From positions 186,001 through 250,000 of the forward strand of contig NADL03000519.1 of assembly GCA_002205965.3 (NCBI GenBank): 64,000 bases of DNA. The letters run 5' to 3'. The notes beneath the pieces are model-generated. The model saw nothing but the letters and a program-made list of their open reading frames with translations, was not told where the DNA came from and did not search any database. Both the position numbers and the translations under genes were made by a program. This stretch comes from Kappaphycus alvarezii (taxonomy: Eukaryota; Rhodophyta; Florideophyceae; Gigartinales; Solieriaceae). How positions within the stretch are numbered: the first letter of the stretch is position 1; each line of letters opens with the position of its first letter. This document shows positions 33,501-45,830 of the stretch, one piece after another.

Positions 33501-35188
33501 ACCCAAATTTGTAGACCTTTGCTGCTGACGGTATGAGAGCTAGTGGGATTCCCATAAGGCGGTAGTATGCCTCAGCTTGACTCTTCCCTACTACGGAGCT
33601 CTGAGCTCCAGTATCCAGACAGGCTCCATTGAACCTTTCAATGCCCTTTGGGGCAGAAGGAGAAGTAAAGTTGATTGTAGCGTCAGCTACAGATTTTTCA
33701 TCATTTGTGTCTCTGACAAAATTAACAAGTGCATCGAAGAGATCAAAGTCTGCTTTTTCTTCTTCAACTTCATCGTTAACCTGTACATCTGTTTCATCGG
33801 TCAACGACCGAAAGTGGTCCAGATGGATCCTTCCTACGGCCGTAACTACGTGTATCACTGACATCACGATGTCGGTTTGAGTAGCGAGCAGGTCCTAGAT
33901 AGAGTATCCCAGGGACCTTTTCGTCCTCATCTGAAGTAGTACGTGACCTAATTGCAACTTTATCTCTCATGTTTGCCAATTTGGCTTCCCTAGAGAGATG
34001 TAAGGCTGCTTCAAGTTCTCCATAGAGTTGCTGAAATGAGAGTCCATGGGTAGCGATGCGACTTAACGGCTCCGTTGCCCATGCATAACCGACGGTAGCA
34101 TTACGAAGAAATTCAATCTTGTGTGCCTCACTCCTGTGCAAAACAGGAACTTGCGGTGAAAGCTTTGTTATCAGCTTGTACAGTTTTTTTAAGTGCTGCA
34201 AGCTCATCAAGGCCTTCAGAAGTATACTTAGGTAACCAAAGTCCACCGAGATAGTTCTTAACTCGATTTTGACGAACCACGGAGTTGTATTCATTACCAA
34301 TGAGGTTTATGGCCACAGTAAACGAATTAACTACGTTATCAATTCGATCCAGGTAAAATGTCTTAGCAACACCACCTAGAAGTTTATGAAGGTATTGCTT
34401 CTTCTGCGCGGTGCTGAGATCATAGTCACGAGCGACTTGTTGGTACTCGGCAACATGTTCCATCCATGACTCACCAAGGTCTCCCGAGAACTTTCGGTCC
34501 TTGTCACGGAATCTAGAGCCGATGTAGTACGCCAATTTGTCCTGATGCGTGGGGACGGATGTAGCAAGAGATTGCCCATCTTCGGTGGCTGATTGCTCCT
34601 GGCCTCTTCGTGTTGTACGACGACCTGATTTCATTATGTCCTTTGTTATTTCTTCTGCAGCTAACTTGTCTTCGTCTTCAGTGTAGAGATTAGCGGCTAG
34701 CTGGCGGATAACACGACGGGAGCTATGCGGCGGCATATTTGCCCCACGGTCATTCAACCAGTCAAGAAGTGCTTTATAAGCAATAGGCCGAGCTTGTATG
34801 GCAGAAGAGAACAATACAGCAGGTGGAATAAGTTCGGCAACATCATCTACTACTTGAGGTCCAGTCATAGACCGAGCGGAGACACGATTCTCGAGTATTC
34901 GAGTTGAGTTGATGAGTCCTAGAACCTCTTGAGAGACATTTTCCAGTGCTATCTCAGACAGAAACAAGTCCGATATATCGGCAGTGCTTCCTTGATCTAT
35001 GTTAATCACTGACCTAAACATTACGATAAGTTCTGACTTGTTTCCAACAGAAATTTAGTGTGTGAGAAATAATAATCTGGTTCACGGTTGACGAAGGGAT
35101 TTTCAGGCTTTTGTTCAGTGGAGTAGTATGCAGTTGTAAGGACAAAGTGTGGATTAAAACTGAAGACACTGTGAGGATAATTCGCGAA

Positions 35189-35649
35189 TGTAGTTTCACA
35201 GCCCAAAAGGTATGACACGTGTAGCACGCAGCAAGGTTGCTGGTGGAAGTCTACTGTAAGCCCTACAAGCCGAGCTTACAAATTCTGACACAACTACTGA
35301 CCGTTGTGCTCGATGGGTTGGCTTCCCCTTATTGCGGCAAGAACAAGTGTTTACTTCTTCCGTCTGATGGCTGATGATTCTTTTCCTTGGACTTGTTCCG
35401 CTACTCGGTACGCAAGCCCTCATATAGACTTTTTTGTAGCCCTTCTGCACTGTATTTGGAAGTGCAGTACAGTTCAGTATAGAACTAGTCCACCATAAAA
35501 AAAATTCTAATGGCTACAGTAGCATTTGGTACTAGATTAATTTCATAAAATATATACGCATTCCTGCTGAGCTGTCACAGGTGCTGCGCTGGCACAGCAA
35601 AACGTTTGCTTGCTGCGCTGGCACTTTTGCATACCCTTTCTATATAACA
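35189..35649 (-). repeat. 5' LTR of the copia element
   Basis: 461 bp, minus strand TGTTATATAG...GAAACTACA. It holds the extra tandem copy (AGCAAAACGTTTGCTTGCTG, about 35596-35625) absent from the 3' LTR. Otherwise only scattered differences, so the insertion is not ancient. Confidence 0.88.
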
Positions 35650-35653
35650 TCCC

Positions 35654-36660
35654 CGACAGTTTCTCCCCCCCGCCGTCCTTGCTGGCCTCGGCGCCTCTTC
35701 TTCCCCCGGCCTGTCTGACTTCCAGACAACTGCTACTGCTGAGATCACAAAGGCGCTTCCCGCCAGACTTCTCTCTTCCGTCGACCTCTCCTCCTCCGAA
35801 GGCTCCCGTCTACTCCGCCGCCTAGCTTCCGTCGCTTCTTCCCACGCCTTCCGTCCCTTTCACAACCTCCCGCAGAGCCATCTCGGTACCCGGGCCGCTC
35901 CTGAAGTATGGCGAACCATGGTTTGCCTCCGTCTTGGTGTCCCCATCTTCTCTGGCACACAACCCTGCACCTATTGCGCCGCCGCCCACTTCCGCACTGT
36001 CCCCACCCTGGATCCATACGGACACCATGCCTCTGTCTGTCCCTGTGCCGACGGCTCCATTCGGCGCCACAATTTTGTTCGCGACCGCCTCATTTCCGAG
36101 GTATCACGCTTATCAATTGGGATTCGCCCTGTCCGGGAATGGACCTTCCCGCAAGACTTGCCCCGACCCTCCAACTCCCGCCGCCGCCTCGACATCTACA
36201 TCGATGATATCCAGTTCTCTCCCGTCCCGCAGGGCTACGACGTCACTGTCATCAGCCCCCACTCCGCTCCATACGCCCAACAGCGGATTCACACGCCCCT
36301 CGCTGCCCTTACTGCATCTGAGCGCGCGAAATCTCTCCGCTATGGCCACCTCTGCTCCGAACTACGTATCGACTTCCACACGATGGCTTTCGATATATAC
36401 GGGTCTGCCGGTCCCGGTGCCGAACGAGGTCTGTCCAGAATTGCTGAGTACATCGCACTACGTAAAGGCAGTAGTCCTGCCTTCGAGCGCGATCGCTTGT
36501 TCACGATTATCAGTTCGCTCGTACAACAACGAACTTCTGTCGCGATCAACCGACGACTACTCGACCGTTCCTGGCTCGGATAGATTTTTCCCCTTTTGAG
36601 GGCCGCTAGTCCCCCCTTTTCTGCTTGGTAAAGTCTTCATCTTCTTCTTTACTGTCTTCT
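35654..36660 (+). mobile_element. LINE A copy, 3' part (right of copia)
   Basis: It matches 38395-39380 reversed at near identity. The frame ending at 36583 encodes the C-terminus: CTYCAAAHFRTVP...GHHASVCPC (CCHC cluster), RRLDIYIDD and QGYDVTVISP (restriction-like endonuclease), and an end at RLLDRSWLG. The 3' UTR ends in CTT/TTC repeats near 36630-36665. The junction with the copia LTR at 35649/35654 continues the LINE seen at 30041-30086. Confidence 0.85.
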
Positions 36661-37206
36661 TCTAATCTGGCATGGAGACCAGTCGCTCAGCCCACTTCCT
36701 ATCTTTCAATCCGCTTCAGACTACAGTAGCTTTTCTTGTTGATTGGCGAGAATAAGCGTAAACTCCCATCTCTAACAGTCAATCTTGCGAAACCCAGTGA
36801 CATTTTAACCAGTGCGGTTCTCTCTTGAAGAAGCACATGCTCACATTACACTTCGCATCCGCAGCTAAAGTTTCCAACATAGCCTCATTGCTTTCTTCAA
36901 AAGGGCGCACCCCTAAGGCACTACCATGCATGAAATTCTTTCAATGGAAGGAAGGTTCGGGGGCTTTGATATGTGGAAGATATCATTAGCCGATGTGTCC
37001 GACAGTAGGGGTTAAGGGGGGGGGGATTTGGATCTTTATTTAAAGATTAAATTGGGGCTGCTAAATAGGCACAACCTGGCGTGGGCTTGAGCTATGCCTA
37101 CTCCAGAAAAGGGGACGGAATAAAATTCCCCCGTTGAAATTTCGGCAAGCCGAGAATTCAAAAGGTTGAAAACACCAGGGTGTAAGCGTAGGCGTTTAGG
37201 TGTGAA
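36661..37206. other. Unassigned
   Basis: No gene recognised. A run of G followed by ATTTGGATCTTTATTT at about 37015-37040 could be a decayed LINE-type 3' tail. Confidence 0.3.
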
Positions 37207-37275
37207 GTAAAAGAAGAAGAAGACTTTACCAAGCAGGAAAGGGGGAGCTAGCGGCCCTCAAAAGGGGAAAATCTA
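37207..37275 (-). repeat. 3' tail of LINE A
   Basis: AAGAAGAAGACTTTACCAAG and GCTAGCGGCCCTCAAAAGGG match the end of LINE A (38400-38460). It is a severely truncated copy. Confidence 0.8.
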
Positions 37276-38004
37276 TCCTATCTGAAGTAAAGAACTTTCA
37301 ATACTGAAACGCCAAACAATTCCCCCACTGTGGTCTGCTCTACTCACTGTGCGACCATGCTCCGAGAAAGACAACTTTGATATTGCAGTATTTGACAAAT
37401 ACGTACTCAACGTTAAACCTTCACCTTCTCCCACAAACTGGTGGATGCTGTTTGGGATCATGCTGTTTAGCTATGCCCTACCCGATTTGGCTGCCGTCGT
37501 AGCTGCAAATGTGGTCCAGAATTCAATTACCTTCCACGTCATCCGCTTTGTGGGTGCGCAAATTTAGTTCGAAGCCCATCTATTGGACCCATACCAAAGA
37601 CTGGCTCCCGCCATCCCCCATGCTCTGTTCTGTCCTCCGCCTCCTCCGACGAGCCACCCTTCCAGGAACCACGTAGAAGCACAGTAAGGAAAACTCTGCA
37701 CCCTAGTCACTAGAATTGTCACTGCACAAAAGGTCTCTCAGAGGACTCTCCTAGTACCACAGTAACCAACAAGGAGCCAGCAACAGTGAGTTTTCATAAG
37801 TAGAGTTTTACATGACATTTGCCAAACTGCGTCCCAAGCCTCTGGGCACATTGCTAACGTTGTCAACCTAGCCGGCTCGCTACCGGGGGAAAAGAGGGGC
37901 TTTGTTTACTGTGACAGATGTATGAGAACCTTTACTTCAGTATCTATCTAATGATCGATGAACAAACAAATAATTTACTCATCTGTCATTTCTAGAATAC
38001 ACGG
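37276..38004. other. Unassigned, one short ORF of doubtful meaning
   Basis: A 72-codon plus frame (37349-37567) has a hydrophobic segment (WWMLFGIMLFSYALPDLAAV) but no recognisable relatives or context. I do not call it a gene. Confidence 0.3.
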
Positions 38005-38170
38005 GGGAAAATGTGGGGTGATTTAATATTTGAAAAATATGGTCGGTTGTGGCCCGAAATATCCTACAGGGTGCCCAGTAATACCTCTAAAATTACCCTA
38101 GAAAGCCGGCTCAAGGCCCCCCAGCAGACAGGCTGCGTTGGACATTACGGCCGCGGCAGCGTGCACTGCT
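38005..38170 (-). repeat. 3' end of a LINE B-type element
   Basis: Outer tail GGGGGAAAATGTGGGGTGAT (plus strand). The minus strand reads VMSNAACLLGGLEPAF and then a stop, the family's conserved C-terminal peptide. Confidence 0.75.
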
Positions 38171-38394
38171 TGACCGCCTATTAAGATTACGATCTAATCG
38201 GATGATTAGCTGTAAGCCAATAACATTTCATATCATTAGCCTCGTGGATATAACCGACCACATTTTCCATGCATTAAAATAACCCAAAAATCCCCTCATT
38301 TCATATCTGAGTTTAGCATTGGAGCCGTGAAAGTCGTAATCACGGCGCTCCAATCCCCCAAGTAGAAAGGGATTGGGTGTTTTACTCCTGGACA

Positions 38395-41300
38395 GTAGAA
38401 GAAGAAGAAGAAGAAGACTTTACCAAGCAGAAAAGGGGGGGCTAGCGGCCCTCAAAAGGGGAAAAATCTATCCGAGCCAGGAACGGTCGAGTAGTCGTCG
38501 GTTGATCGCGACAGAAGTTCGTTGTTGTACGAGCGAACTGATAATCGTGAACAAGCGATCGCGCTCGAAGGCAGGACTACTACCTTTACGTAGTGCGATG
38601 TACTCAGCAATTCTGGACAGACCTCGTTCGGCACCGGGACCGGCAGACCCGTATATATCGAAAGCCATCGTGTGGAAGTCGATACGTAGTTCGGAGCAGA
38701 GGTGGCCATAGCGGAGAGATTTCGCGCGCTCAGATGCAGTAAGGGCAGCGAGGGGCGTGTGAATCCGCTGTTGGGCGTATGGAGCGGAGTGGGGGCTGAT
38801 GACAGTGACGTCGTAGCCCTGCGGGACGGGAGAGAACTGGATATCATCGATGTAGATGTCGAGGCGGCGGCGGGAGTTGGAGGGTCGGGGCAAGTCTTGC
38901 GGGAAGGTCCATTCCCGGACAGGGCGAATCCCAATTGATAAGCGTGATACCTCGGAAATGAGGCGGTCGCGAACAAAATTGTGGCGCCGAATGGAGCCGT
39001 CGGCACAGGGACAGACAGAGGCATGGTGTCCGTATGGATCCAGGGTGGGGACAGTGCGGAAGTGGGCGGCGGCGCAATAGGTGCAGGGTTGTGTGCCAGA
39101 GAAGATGGGGACACCAAGACGGAGGCAAACCATGGTTCGCCATACTTCAGGAGCGGCCCGGGTACCGAGATGGCTCTGCGGGAGGTTGTGAAAGGGACGG
39201 GAGGCGTGGGAAGAAGCGACGGAAGCTAGGCGGCGGAGTAGCCGGGAGCCTTCGGAGGAGGAGAGGTCGACGGAAGAGAGAAGTTTGGCGCGAAGCGCCT
39301 TTGTGATCTCAGCAGTAGCAGTTGTCTGGAAGTCAGACAGGCCGGGGAAGAAGAGGCGCGAGGCCAGCAAGGACGGCGGGGGGGAGAAGCTGTCGAGGAG
39401 GCTGTATTTGTCCCGGATAGAGGCGAGAGGCGTTGAGATCAAGGGCGAGACGTCGAAGCAATCACCGAGGAGGAGGCGAAGAAGTGGGTAGCAGGAGAGA
39501 ACAGAGCCAGCGTAGCATGCCTCTGCGATGGTTTCTGTTAGGGGAAGTCCGAGCCCTCCCATACGTAGTGGAAGCTGGGCGGTGAGCCAGGCACTGTCTG
39601 GGAGACGACGGTGCATGTCTTCGAACACCCTTCGCATTCCAGAGTCAAAGGTTTGAGCTCCGGAAAGAGTGAGATGCGGCGGGGTGCAGCGAAGAACATA
39701 GATCAGGCGGCAGGAACTGGCACAGTGTCGCAGTAGTTGGTAGCCCAGTTGAGGGTCATTCAATCCGGAGATGCGCGACCAAACCTCGGAAATGGCATGT
39801 ACGCGGGAGGCAAGAAAAGACTGGCAGCTTTGAGGGGTGCCGATTGGGGATCCGAGGACTGTCACGAAATTGTCGGAACGTATCGTGCAGGGTATGGCAC
39901 ACCGAAGGGACACGGGGAGGGGATCCGGGCCAGGACGCCATAGCGTTGTTTTCGTCACGTTGATAGAGAACCCGAGTGGCTTTCCACGGTCTGAGATGAA
40001 GCGGAGAACCTCAGAAGCGAGGTTGACAGGGACGATGATGGTACCGTCGTCGGCGAACCAAGCGTTTAGGCGTATGGCGGGAAAGCGTGATGAGAGCTGG
40101 CTGACCAATGGATGGATGCCAAGGGCAAACAGGATGCTTCCGAGCGGATCTCCCTGGTGGGTGCCTGTGCGACTGTGCAGGATGTGTGAACCGAACATGA
40201 GCGTGGAATCACCTCCACACAAGTAGTGCACAAACCAGGCGAGGTCGGGGATATGGTTGGCCGTCTCGAGCAGAATTTTGTGGCGCTCGATTTTGTTGAA
40301 CGGGGTTTGACGCGTCAATTTGAAGGACAGTGAAGCTGGCGCTGTCAGGGCGGGTGGAGAGAACCCGTGTCGCATGAATGATGGCTTCTGTTCCGTGGCG
40401 GACTCCGACGGCGAGCTGGTGAGGAAGGAAATAAGAGACGACGGTGGGTTGTGTAGGCAAGTGCCGAACGACGAGGCGGCAGATGAAGCGTCAAAGGACC
40501 GTACCCATGGCGATGGGGCGGAGACTGTCGCCGCGGGCCTTTGGGATGCCGAGTAGGGTAGCCCCGGCGAAGACATGACGGGGTTCAGTTGGGAGTCGGC
40601 CGTCAACGGCAGAGTTCACAAAGATTGTGAGCTGAGACAGGGCGGAGCGATCTGCGGTATCACCGCCTGGTGCATAGGAGAGGGATTTGAAGACGCATAG
40701 GCGGAGGCCGTCAGGGCTCGGAGAGCTGTGGTGTGGTAGGAAGGCGAGCTGACGGCGAACCTCGGCCTCGGGTAAAGACAAAGGCGGGGGGCAGCAAGTG
40801 GCGCGGAGTTGGGGTAACCGGGACACTTGGAGAGGGATGCAGGGAAGCAAGGAGGGATTTGTTCTGGAGAGTAGCCGGTGCCGGTGAGGTGGTAGAGCAG
40901 AGTGCGGCGACAGCCTTAGTGAGGGCCCCCTGCTGGATAAAGCGGCGGCAGCGGGTGGTGGGACAGGGGTGGGAATAGGAGGTGGATGGCAATGGGGAAC
41001 CGAAGGCGTCAAGTGCATCTGAGTAGAGCGTTTGCCAGCGTCCTTCCAGGGCCATGGAGATGCGGGATCGGAGAAGCCGGTGGACGGAGGCGCGGTTGCG
41101 ATTACGGGGTTCCCGCCGGCCGTTTTTCCAAAGGACCAGCTTACCAACTACGAGGAGACGGGTGAGGCATTCCACGCGATATGCAGGGGAGTGGGCGTGG
41201 TTGTAGGCATGCAGAAGGCAATAAAAGAGATTACGGAACTCGGAACGCAGAGAATTGGGTAAGTAGGAGATGGACGGGATCGGAAGTTGAAAGATGGAGA

Positions 41301-42780
41301 GGAGGGAGGGACAAAATTCGGAGTGGTAACTGGCGGTCGGCCGGTATGAAGTTTCCACGTGAGGCCTACTGGTCATCGTCCATAGACTCCGGAATAGGAA
41401 CGTGTTCAAGAACGGAGTATCCGGCGCCCGCGGGCGGGGCAACAGGGGCCGGGTGGGGCGAAGGTACGGTAGGGGCATCTGGAGATGAAGCCCCAGCTCG
41501 TGGCACTAGTGTAAACCTGTCAGCATCAATCGGAGTTGGGGGGACACGTCGGCGCTTAGTCGAGGCGACCGGGAACGGGGGGGGGAGGAGGGGGGGGATG
41601 AGAAGTGGCAAAGGAGGCGTCTTGACAAAGAGTATTGTAAACCACCGATTCTATTTCGCGGACAGCGTGAGCGAAGGCAGGTGCGGGGTACCACTGGCAG
41701 GAGGAGGATTCCAGACGAGCGATTTCGGAGCGAAGGCCAGGGAAAACGGAGAGAAGTTGGGGGGGTGGAAGGTCTGTACGGAGGTCGAAAATTGCGGAGA
41801 AATCCAGGGTAGGAGGATCGAAGTTGTCAGAGGTCTTTGCCAAGGCGCCAAGGGGCGGAGTAGGCTGGCTCTAAGGAGAGCAGGTCACGTTCGGCGGCGC
41901 ATACAAGGAAGACGTTCGGAGAAGAAGAGGGCAGGATGGAGCAAGAGCCAGGGAAACCGCCATTAGATATCGCCCGGCGGGAGGCGGAGGGGTCATGGAC
42001 AGGGGCGTCAGGCGGGGCAGTGACGACAACAACGCGTTTTCGGTTGCCCCCGAACAGGCCGCGGGTGGCGTGGCGGACTCTGCCCGCGAATTTTGCCGAG
42101 AGGCGCTTGTCGGAGAGGTCAGCGTGGTGGGTGAGGCCGTGGCGACCGAGGAAGGGAAGGCGTTGAAGCGGTTTCGGAGCGGGTGCTGGGGTGGTGGCGG
42201 TACGGAGGTACGGGGCGGGGGACGGAGCGGTCGGAGGGGGTAGGGCAGGGGCGGGCGTCGAGGGCTGCGGAGAGCCTGCAGGTGTGTTTGGTTGAGCGGA
42301 GACGGACGGGGAAGCCAGCGGAGACGACGGCGAAGAAACCTGTGGAGAGCCGGCAAGGGTGTTCAAGATGGCTAGAATAGAGCGGAATTGGGGGTTGTGC
42401 TGGAGGGACGGGGATAGGGCAATGGCAACGGGAGACTCGGAGACGCAAGATAGAAAGGAGGCTGTAGCGGTGAGATCGGTGAGGTCGACGAGGCCGTCGA
42501 AGATGGAGGCGCAACGCACGAGGTAATCCATAGAAGCGTGGGTTAGCGAGACGATGGCCTCCGATTGCGCAGCACGAGAGCGGGATGGCATGGTGCAAGG
42601 AGGGAGGGTAGGTTCGGGAGATCGAAAAAAAAGGGTCTCAGCCAATAGGAAGCAAGGAAAGAGATAAAAAAAAGGGGACTGGGAAAAAAACTCGTTACTC
42701 GGAAGAACGGGAGAGACTTGGAGGGGAGAGGAGGGTTAAGATGCGACCAGCCGGTCGCGCGCGCGCCGCAGCGTAGCCGC
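38395..42780 (-). mobile_element. LINE A, longest copy (ORF1-like region, reverse transcriptase, CCHC, endonuclease)
   Basis: The 5' part (41827-42645) encodes a Pro/Ser/Ala-rich protein region. 40711-41478 holds the region before the reverse transcriptase (RFIQQGALTKAVAALCSTTS). The reverse transcriptase spans about 39650-40780: SPDGLRLCVF, then IPKARGDSLRPIAMG, motif A LQIDAS, HQGDPLGSILFALG and WFADDGTIIV as the catalytic centre. The last frame (38468-40606) continues through the thumb to CTYCAAAHF (CCHC), LDIYIDD...YDVTV (endonuclease) and RSWLG. Frameshifts separate the frames near 40495, 40305 and between the 5' frames, so the copy is inactive. The 3' end is a (CTT)n run at 38398-38425. 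No N-terminal C2H2 finger was found, unlike LINE B. Confidence 0.82.
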
Positions 42781-43158
42781 AGCAAGGCGACAAGGAGATG
42801 CGGGGGCGCGGGGCAAAGGGGGAGAAGACGGGAGGAAGCGGTACGAAAGGTGGGAGAGAAGAGCTTGAGCTAGAGCAGGAGGTAGAAGTGATTCAGAATA
42901 CCATCGAAAGAGTATTCACATATATGCGAACTCCAGTAGATACTGAATGCATTAAAGTTCTTTCACCATGATATATTCCATTTCTCCCAAAGCTTCCCAG
43001 ACAAACACACCCAAAGTGGAGATTGTACACAAATTGCTTATGTTGAGGCAAAGCGACGAGAAGTCACTCAAACCGCTTACTGCGTCAGACGTTAATCCAA
43101 AGGGTGATCTTTTACGAGAGGAAGTCTTCACAATTACAGTCACAAGTGCAACTGTAGC
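42781..43158. other. Unassigned DNA beyond the LINE A 5' end
   Basis: GC-rich to about 42830 and then ordinary. A 66-codon frame at 42968-43168 has no recognisable relatives. The exact LINE A 5' end cannot be fixed without a second copy. Confidence 0.3.
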
Positions 43159-43166
43159 TTACAGTT

Positions 43167-43510
43167 GATTGTATTTTAGATCCAAAAACAAAGAAGCCAA
43201 TCCCGTCAACGACGCCTCGGCGGGACACAGTACTTATCTGTGACCACGCCTCGGCATCGACCACCTCTACCTTGAGGACAAAGCGTCTCATCGGTAAACC
43301 AGACTGAACAACTCGTCCGGTTTCTCTAGCACTCGCCTAACTCCACTGAGATTAGGGTTGCGAAAGACCTTGGCCTACATCATCCTGACTTGGCTGCGTT
43401 GCGCCCGTAGCACTCAGGACTGAGTACCCCAGGGCGGATCGAGACGCCAAACTCCAAGTTTCCACAACAAGAGACTAGGGTTGGCGTGTCTGTGTATTAG
43501 TTCAGTCAAG
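43167..43510. repeat. 344-bp candidate insertion between 8-bp direct repeats
   Basis: TTACAGTT stands at 43159-43166 and again at 43511-43518. The enclosed DNA is more GC-rich than its surroundings and has no ORF. An 8-bp target duplication would suit a hAT-type element, but I see no terminal inverted repeats, so chance is possible. Confidence 0.35.
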
Positions 43511-43518
43511 TTACAGTT

Positions 43519-44639
43519 TTGAACGTCCTCCGAGGAAACGGTCCTCGTTGTCCTCATAATAATAATAATTCCTCTAATACATTTGCAGCCTGTTATCCTT
43601 TTTCACTGTGAGTCACCAAACTTACGATGCGTGAGTAAATCTTTGCGAGTATGAAAAGGAGCACTCGGACGTGCAGAAGTGCCATTGAAGAAATACTACT
43701 CATACAGACGACTGGTGCATACTAAATATTTAACTGCCCAGGCAGTTCACCCTTGAATTGCCTGAGAAATAGTCGGTTCAGCTTATTCACACCAAAGCAC
43801 CACACCATCCCCCCCTTTTTGCAATTGCCATTATATCTCGACCAGAGCACTCACCTCGAGTTTCGTCTCCTAAGGACGTATTGTGCAGTACATGAACGGT
43901 ATGTTAGTTTCGTTGTTCACTTAACCGATATTGTAAAGAGTTCATGCAGATTTTCCGTTCCGTTACGAAGTATTACCAACAGAAATTACTTAACATTGCA
44001 GACTATTTGCCATGAACTATTTAATCTGACCTTTAGATGTAAAAAATAATTTACTCATCTCTCACTTAAAGTCCCTCACCTTTCATACACGGAAATTGAA
44101 TTTTATGCAACGGCACAAAAGTTGGTATCTGGGCTGGAGTCGCCACCGCTCTGTTTAGTTGCAAATTTCTGCAAGGTGAAAGATTTGGGGTGCTTAAGTA
44201 TTTGAAAGACATGTTCAGCCGGTTCCAGTGATAAATGAAGCAGTAGCGGATTGAACGACGGGAAATACAGTGGTTAAACGGGAAATACGGTGGTACAGTA
44301 CAGTATGTCGTGAATTCCAAAGAAAAAAGCAGAGTGGCGCTTGCTGGCGACTCTGAAAAAACAGAAATGTTTTTGCTAGCTGGGTCTTACAGTAGTAGGA
44401 GATCGATGAATTGGTTGCTCCCTTTGCTCACCTGAGTGCGGCAATTGCAATACTTACACACAATCCCGGCACCGTTGACTAGCCTTAACATGCCGGGAAA
44501 TCTTACTAGAGTATATACATATATACCCTAGTAATTATCTATATATTCTATGGCCTAGAGAGACTTTAATATATATAAATATCGAAGTAATGTCCACTGT
44601 AGAGATAGAGTGGAATTAAACCCTCAGGGTTCATGGGCG
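43519..44639. other. Unassigned; traces of LINE-type 3' tails
   Basis: No gene. GAAAGATTTGGGGTGCTTAA at about 44178 resembles the shared LINE 3' tail (minus orientation). 44505-44590 is very AT-rich. Confidence 0.35.
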
Positions 44640-45260
44640 AGGACTACAGTATATTGTAAGATGTGCGCCAGACGCTATACCCAAACCTTTTTCATGCAGC
44701 GCGCAAAATATGCCTTGAATGCTGGCTCGAGCCCTGCTCGGAATCAAGCTGCGATTGACGTGACAGCGACTGCAGCATGCCTTTGGATCAATTTCGTCAA
44801 CATCTTTCCATAAATTTCCATTGCTGCTGACGTTTGTGACTACGTCTTCGGTTGGAAGAACCGCCACGAAACTGTGGCAAAAGTTCTCGGCAAAGACCCA
44901 CTCAAAGCCACTGGAGCCAGCGTCCATCGCAATATAGTGTACCTGCTTCCCGGACTCGACGCCCATCCCGCCAGCATCCTCGTCCACACGACTAATTTTG
45001 CGGACAACCCTACGCCCTCTCTCCTGATAACGTATGAAGTCACAGTCTTCTTGCCTTTTCAACAGTGATTCCTTCTTAAGGGAGGTCGGAAACGTGCGCC
45101 GCCGCAAATGCTGCGAAGCTACGGAACCTGAGGGACTTAGCCACCAAAATCGTCACCATTTCTGGCTAAGGTCTACCGGGACGCTCTTTCCTTTTCAGTT
45201 AATGGTTTCCTCGAACGCCACATGTCTGCTGACAGGGCTTGCAACAACTTTTTAGTTGCC
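44640..45260 (+). mobile_element. LINE family E, 3' fragments
   Basis: The plus frames read HPASILVHTT, then ITYEVTVFLPFQQ, then FLLKGGRKR, which line up with the family E piece at 47890-48200 (FTVSSPFQQCFLTKGAREAR). The end is VSSNATCLLTGLATTF and a stop at about 45253. A related end, VTATAACLWINFVNIFP, stands at about 44760-44810, so two copies may be joined here. Confidence 0.6.
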
Positions 45261-45760
45261 GGTCCATAGATTTCCCATTTTCACAGTAGAGTTTTCTCTG
45301 CCGCCGCCGCAATGTACAGGCTGATGGGAATTGCACCTTATGTTCCGTTTCTAGTAAAGTAACCCAAATGCTTCTTTTAGGAACCCACTTGATTTAACGA
45401 TAGATCGGATATATCTTCCAAGAGTAAAACACCGAAACCTTTTCCCTTTTTAACTCAAACGCCCCCTTGGACGCTCGAAACTCGGATGGAGTTTTGTGTC
45501 ACTAGCCTTTGAATCCTTGGGACGCTGGCCTGCGACCACATCTAAGGTGGTCGACTATTACTCGCCTGTCATCTCGGCCGGTATCGGAAGCTCAAAGTTA
45601 AAGGTGTCAATTTGGATTTATCAAATGATAAACTATGTCATTTGGTCCATGTGTGCAGCTTCAATGATTATTCGAAGTCCATAACAAGCAAAGGTTCACC
45701 TCCTCTTTAAAAGTAGTTATTTTTATTTTTTATTATTTCAGCGCCCTATACGTTGTACTT
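45261..45760. other. Unassigned, with a partial R90 repeat
   Basis: R90 remains at 45398-45450 (GATAGATCGGATATATCTTC). Nothing else recognised. Confidence 0.4.
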
Positions 45761-45830
45761 CCCTATTCTGTTGATAAAGCGCGATTTCCACAGGCCCTAT
45801 GCCTGCATTCCTCCTAAGGTCAGTTATCAC
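45761..45830 (-). mobile_element. Left piece of a decayed LINE B-type copy split by a solo LTR
   Basis: About 45761-45830 and 47332-47470 together resemble 57980-58185 of LINE B (for example GTCAGTTATCAC against GTCGGTTAGCAA at the junction). The LTR lies exactly between them. Confidence 0.5.

Larger units (their letters stand above)
30087..35649 (-). mobile_element. Ty1/copia LTR retrotransposon inserted in LINE A
   Basis: The order is that of copia elements: gag (about 34128-35021), protease with LDTGAQSSVVG (about 33499-33867), integrase (about 32263-33183; zinc-type CDVC, then TDRGPQFDS and GVGEKYHDFLR as the acidic triad), reverse transcriptase with AYLDDNLFAGN and RNase H with YADASFATNTDLTSQLGFI (about 30553-31857). 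Several breaks are present, so it is a dead copy. LTRs are at 30087-30518 and 35189-35649. Direct repeats TCCC (30083-30086 and 35650-35653) are the likely target duplication. The polypurine tract is GAAAGGGCGGGAA on the minus strand next to 30518. Of the copia lineages I know, it most recalls the aquatic GalEa/CoDi/PyRE group, but that placement is an impression. Confidence 0.9.

Noticed and set aside
37349-37567. Small membrane protein gene
   Set aside because: One hydrophobic stretch in a 72-codon frame without context or conservation is weak evidence amid decayed repeats.
38981-39491. Arg/Gly-rich plus-strand frames opposite LINE A
   Set aside because: Shadows of the GC-rich LINE reverse-transcriptase gene; the same frames recur mirrored at 35.7-36.3 kb only because the LINE does.
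43180-43500. tRNA or rRNA gene
   Set aside because: The segment is GC-richer than its surroundings, but I find no cloverleaf, box A/B pair or rRNA-like stretch.
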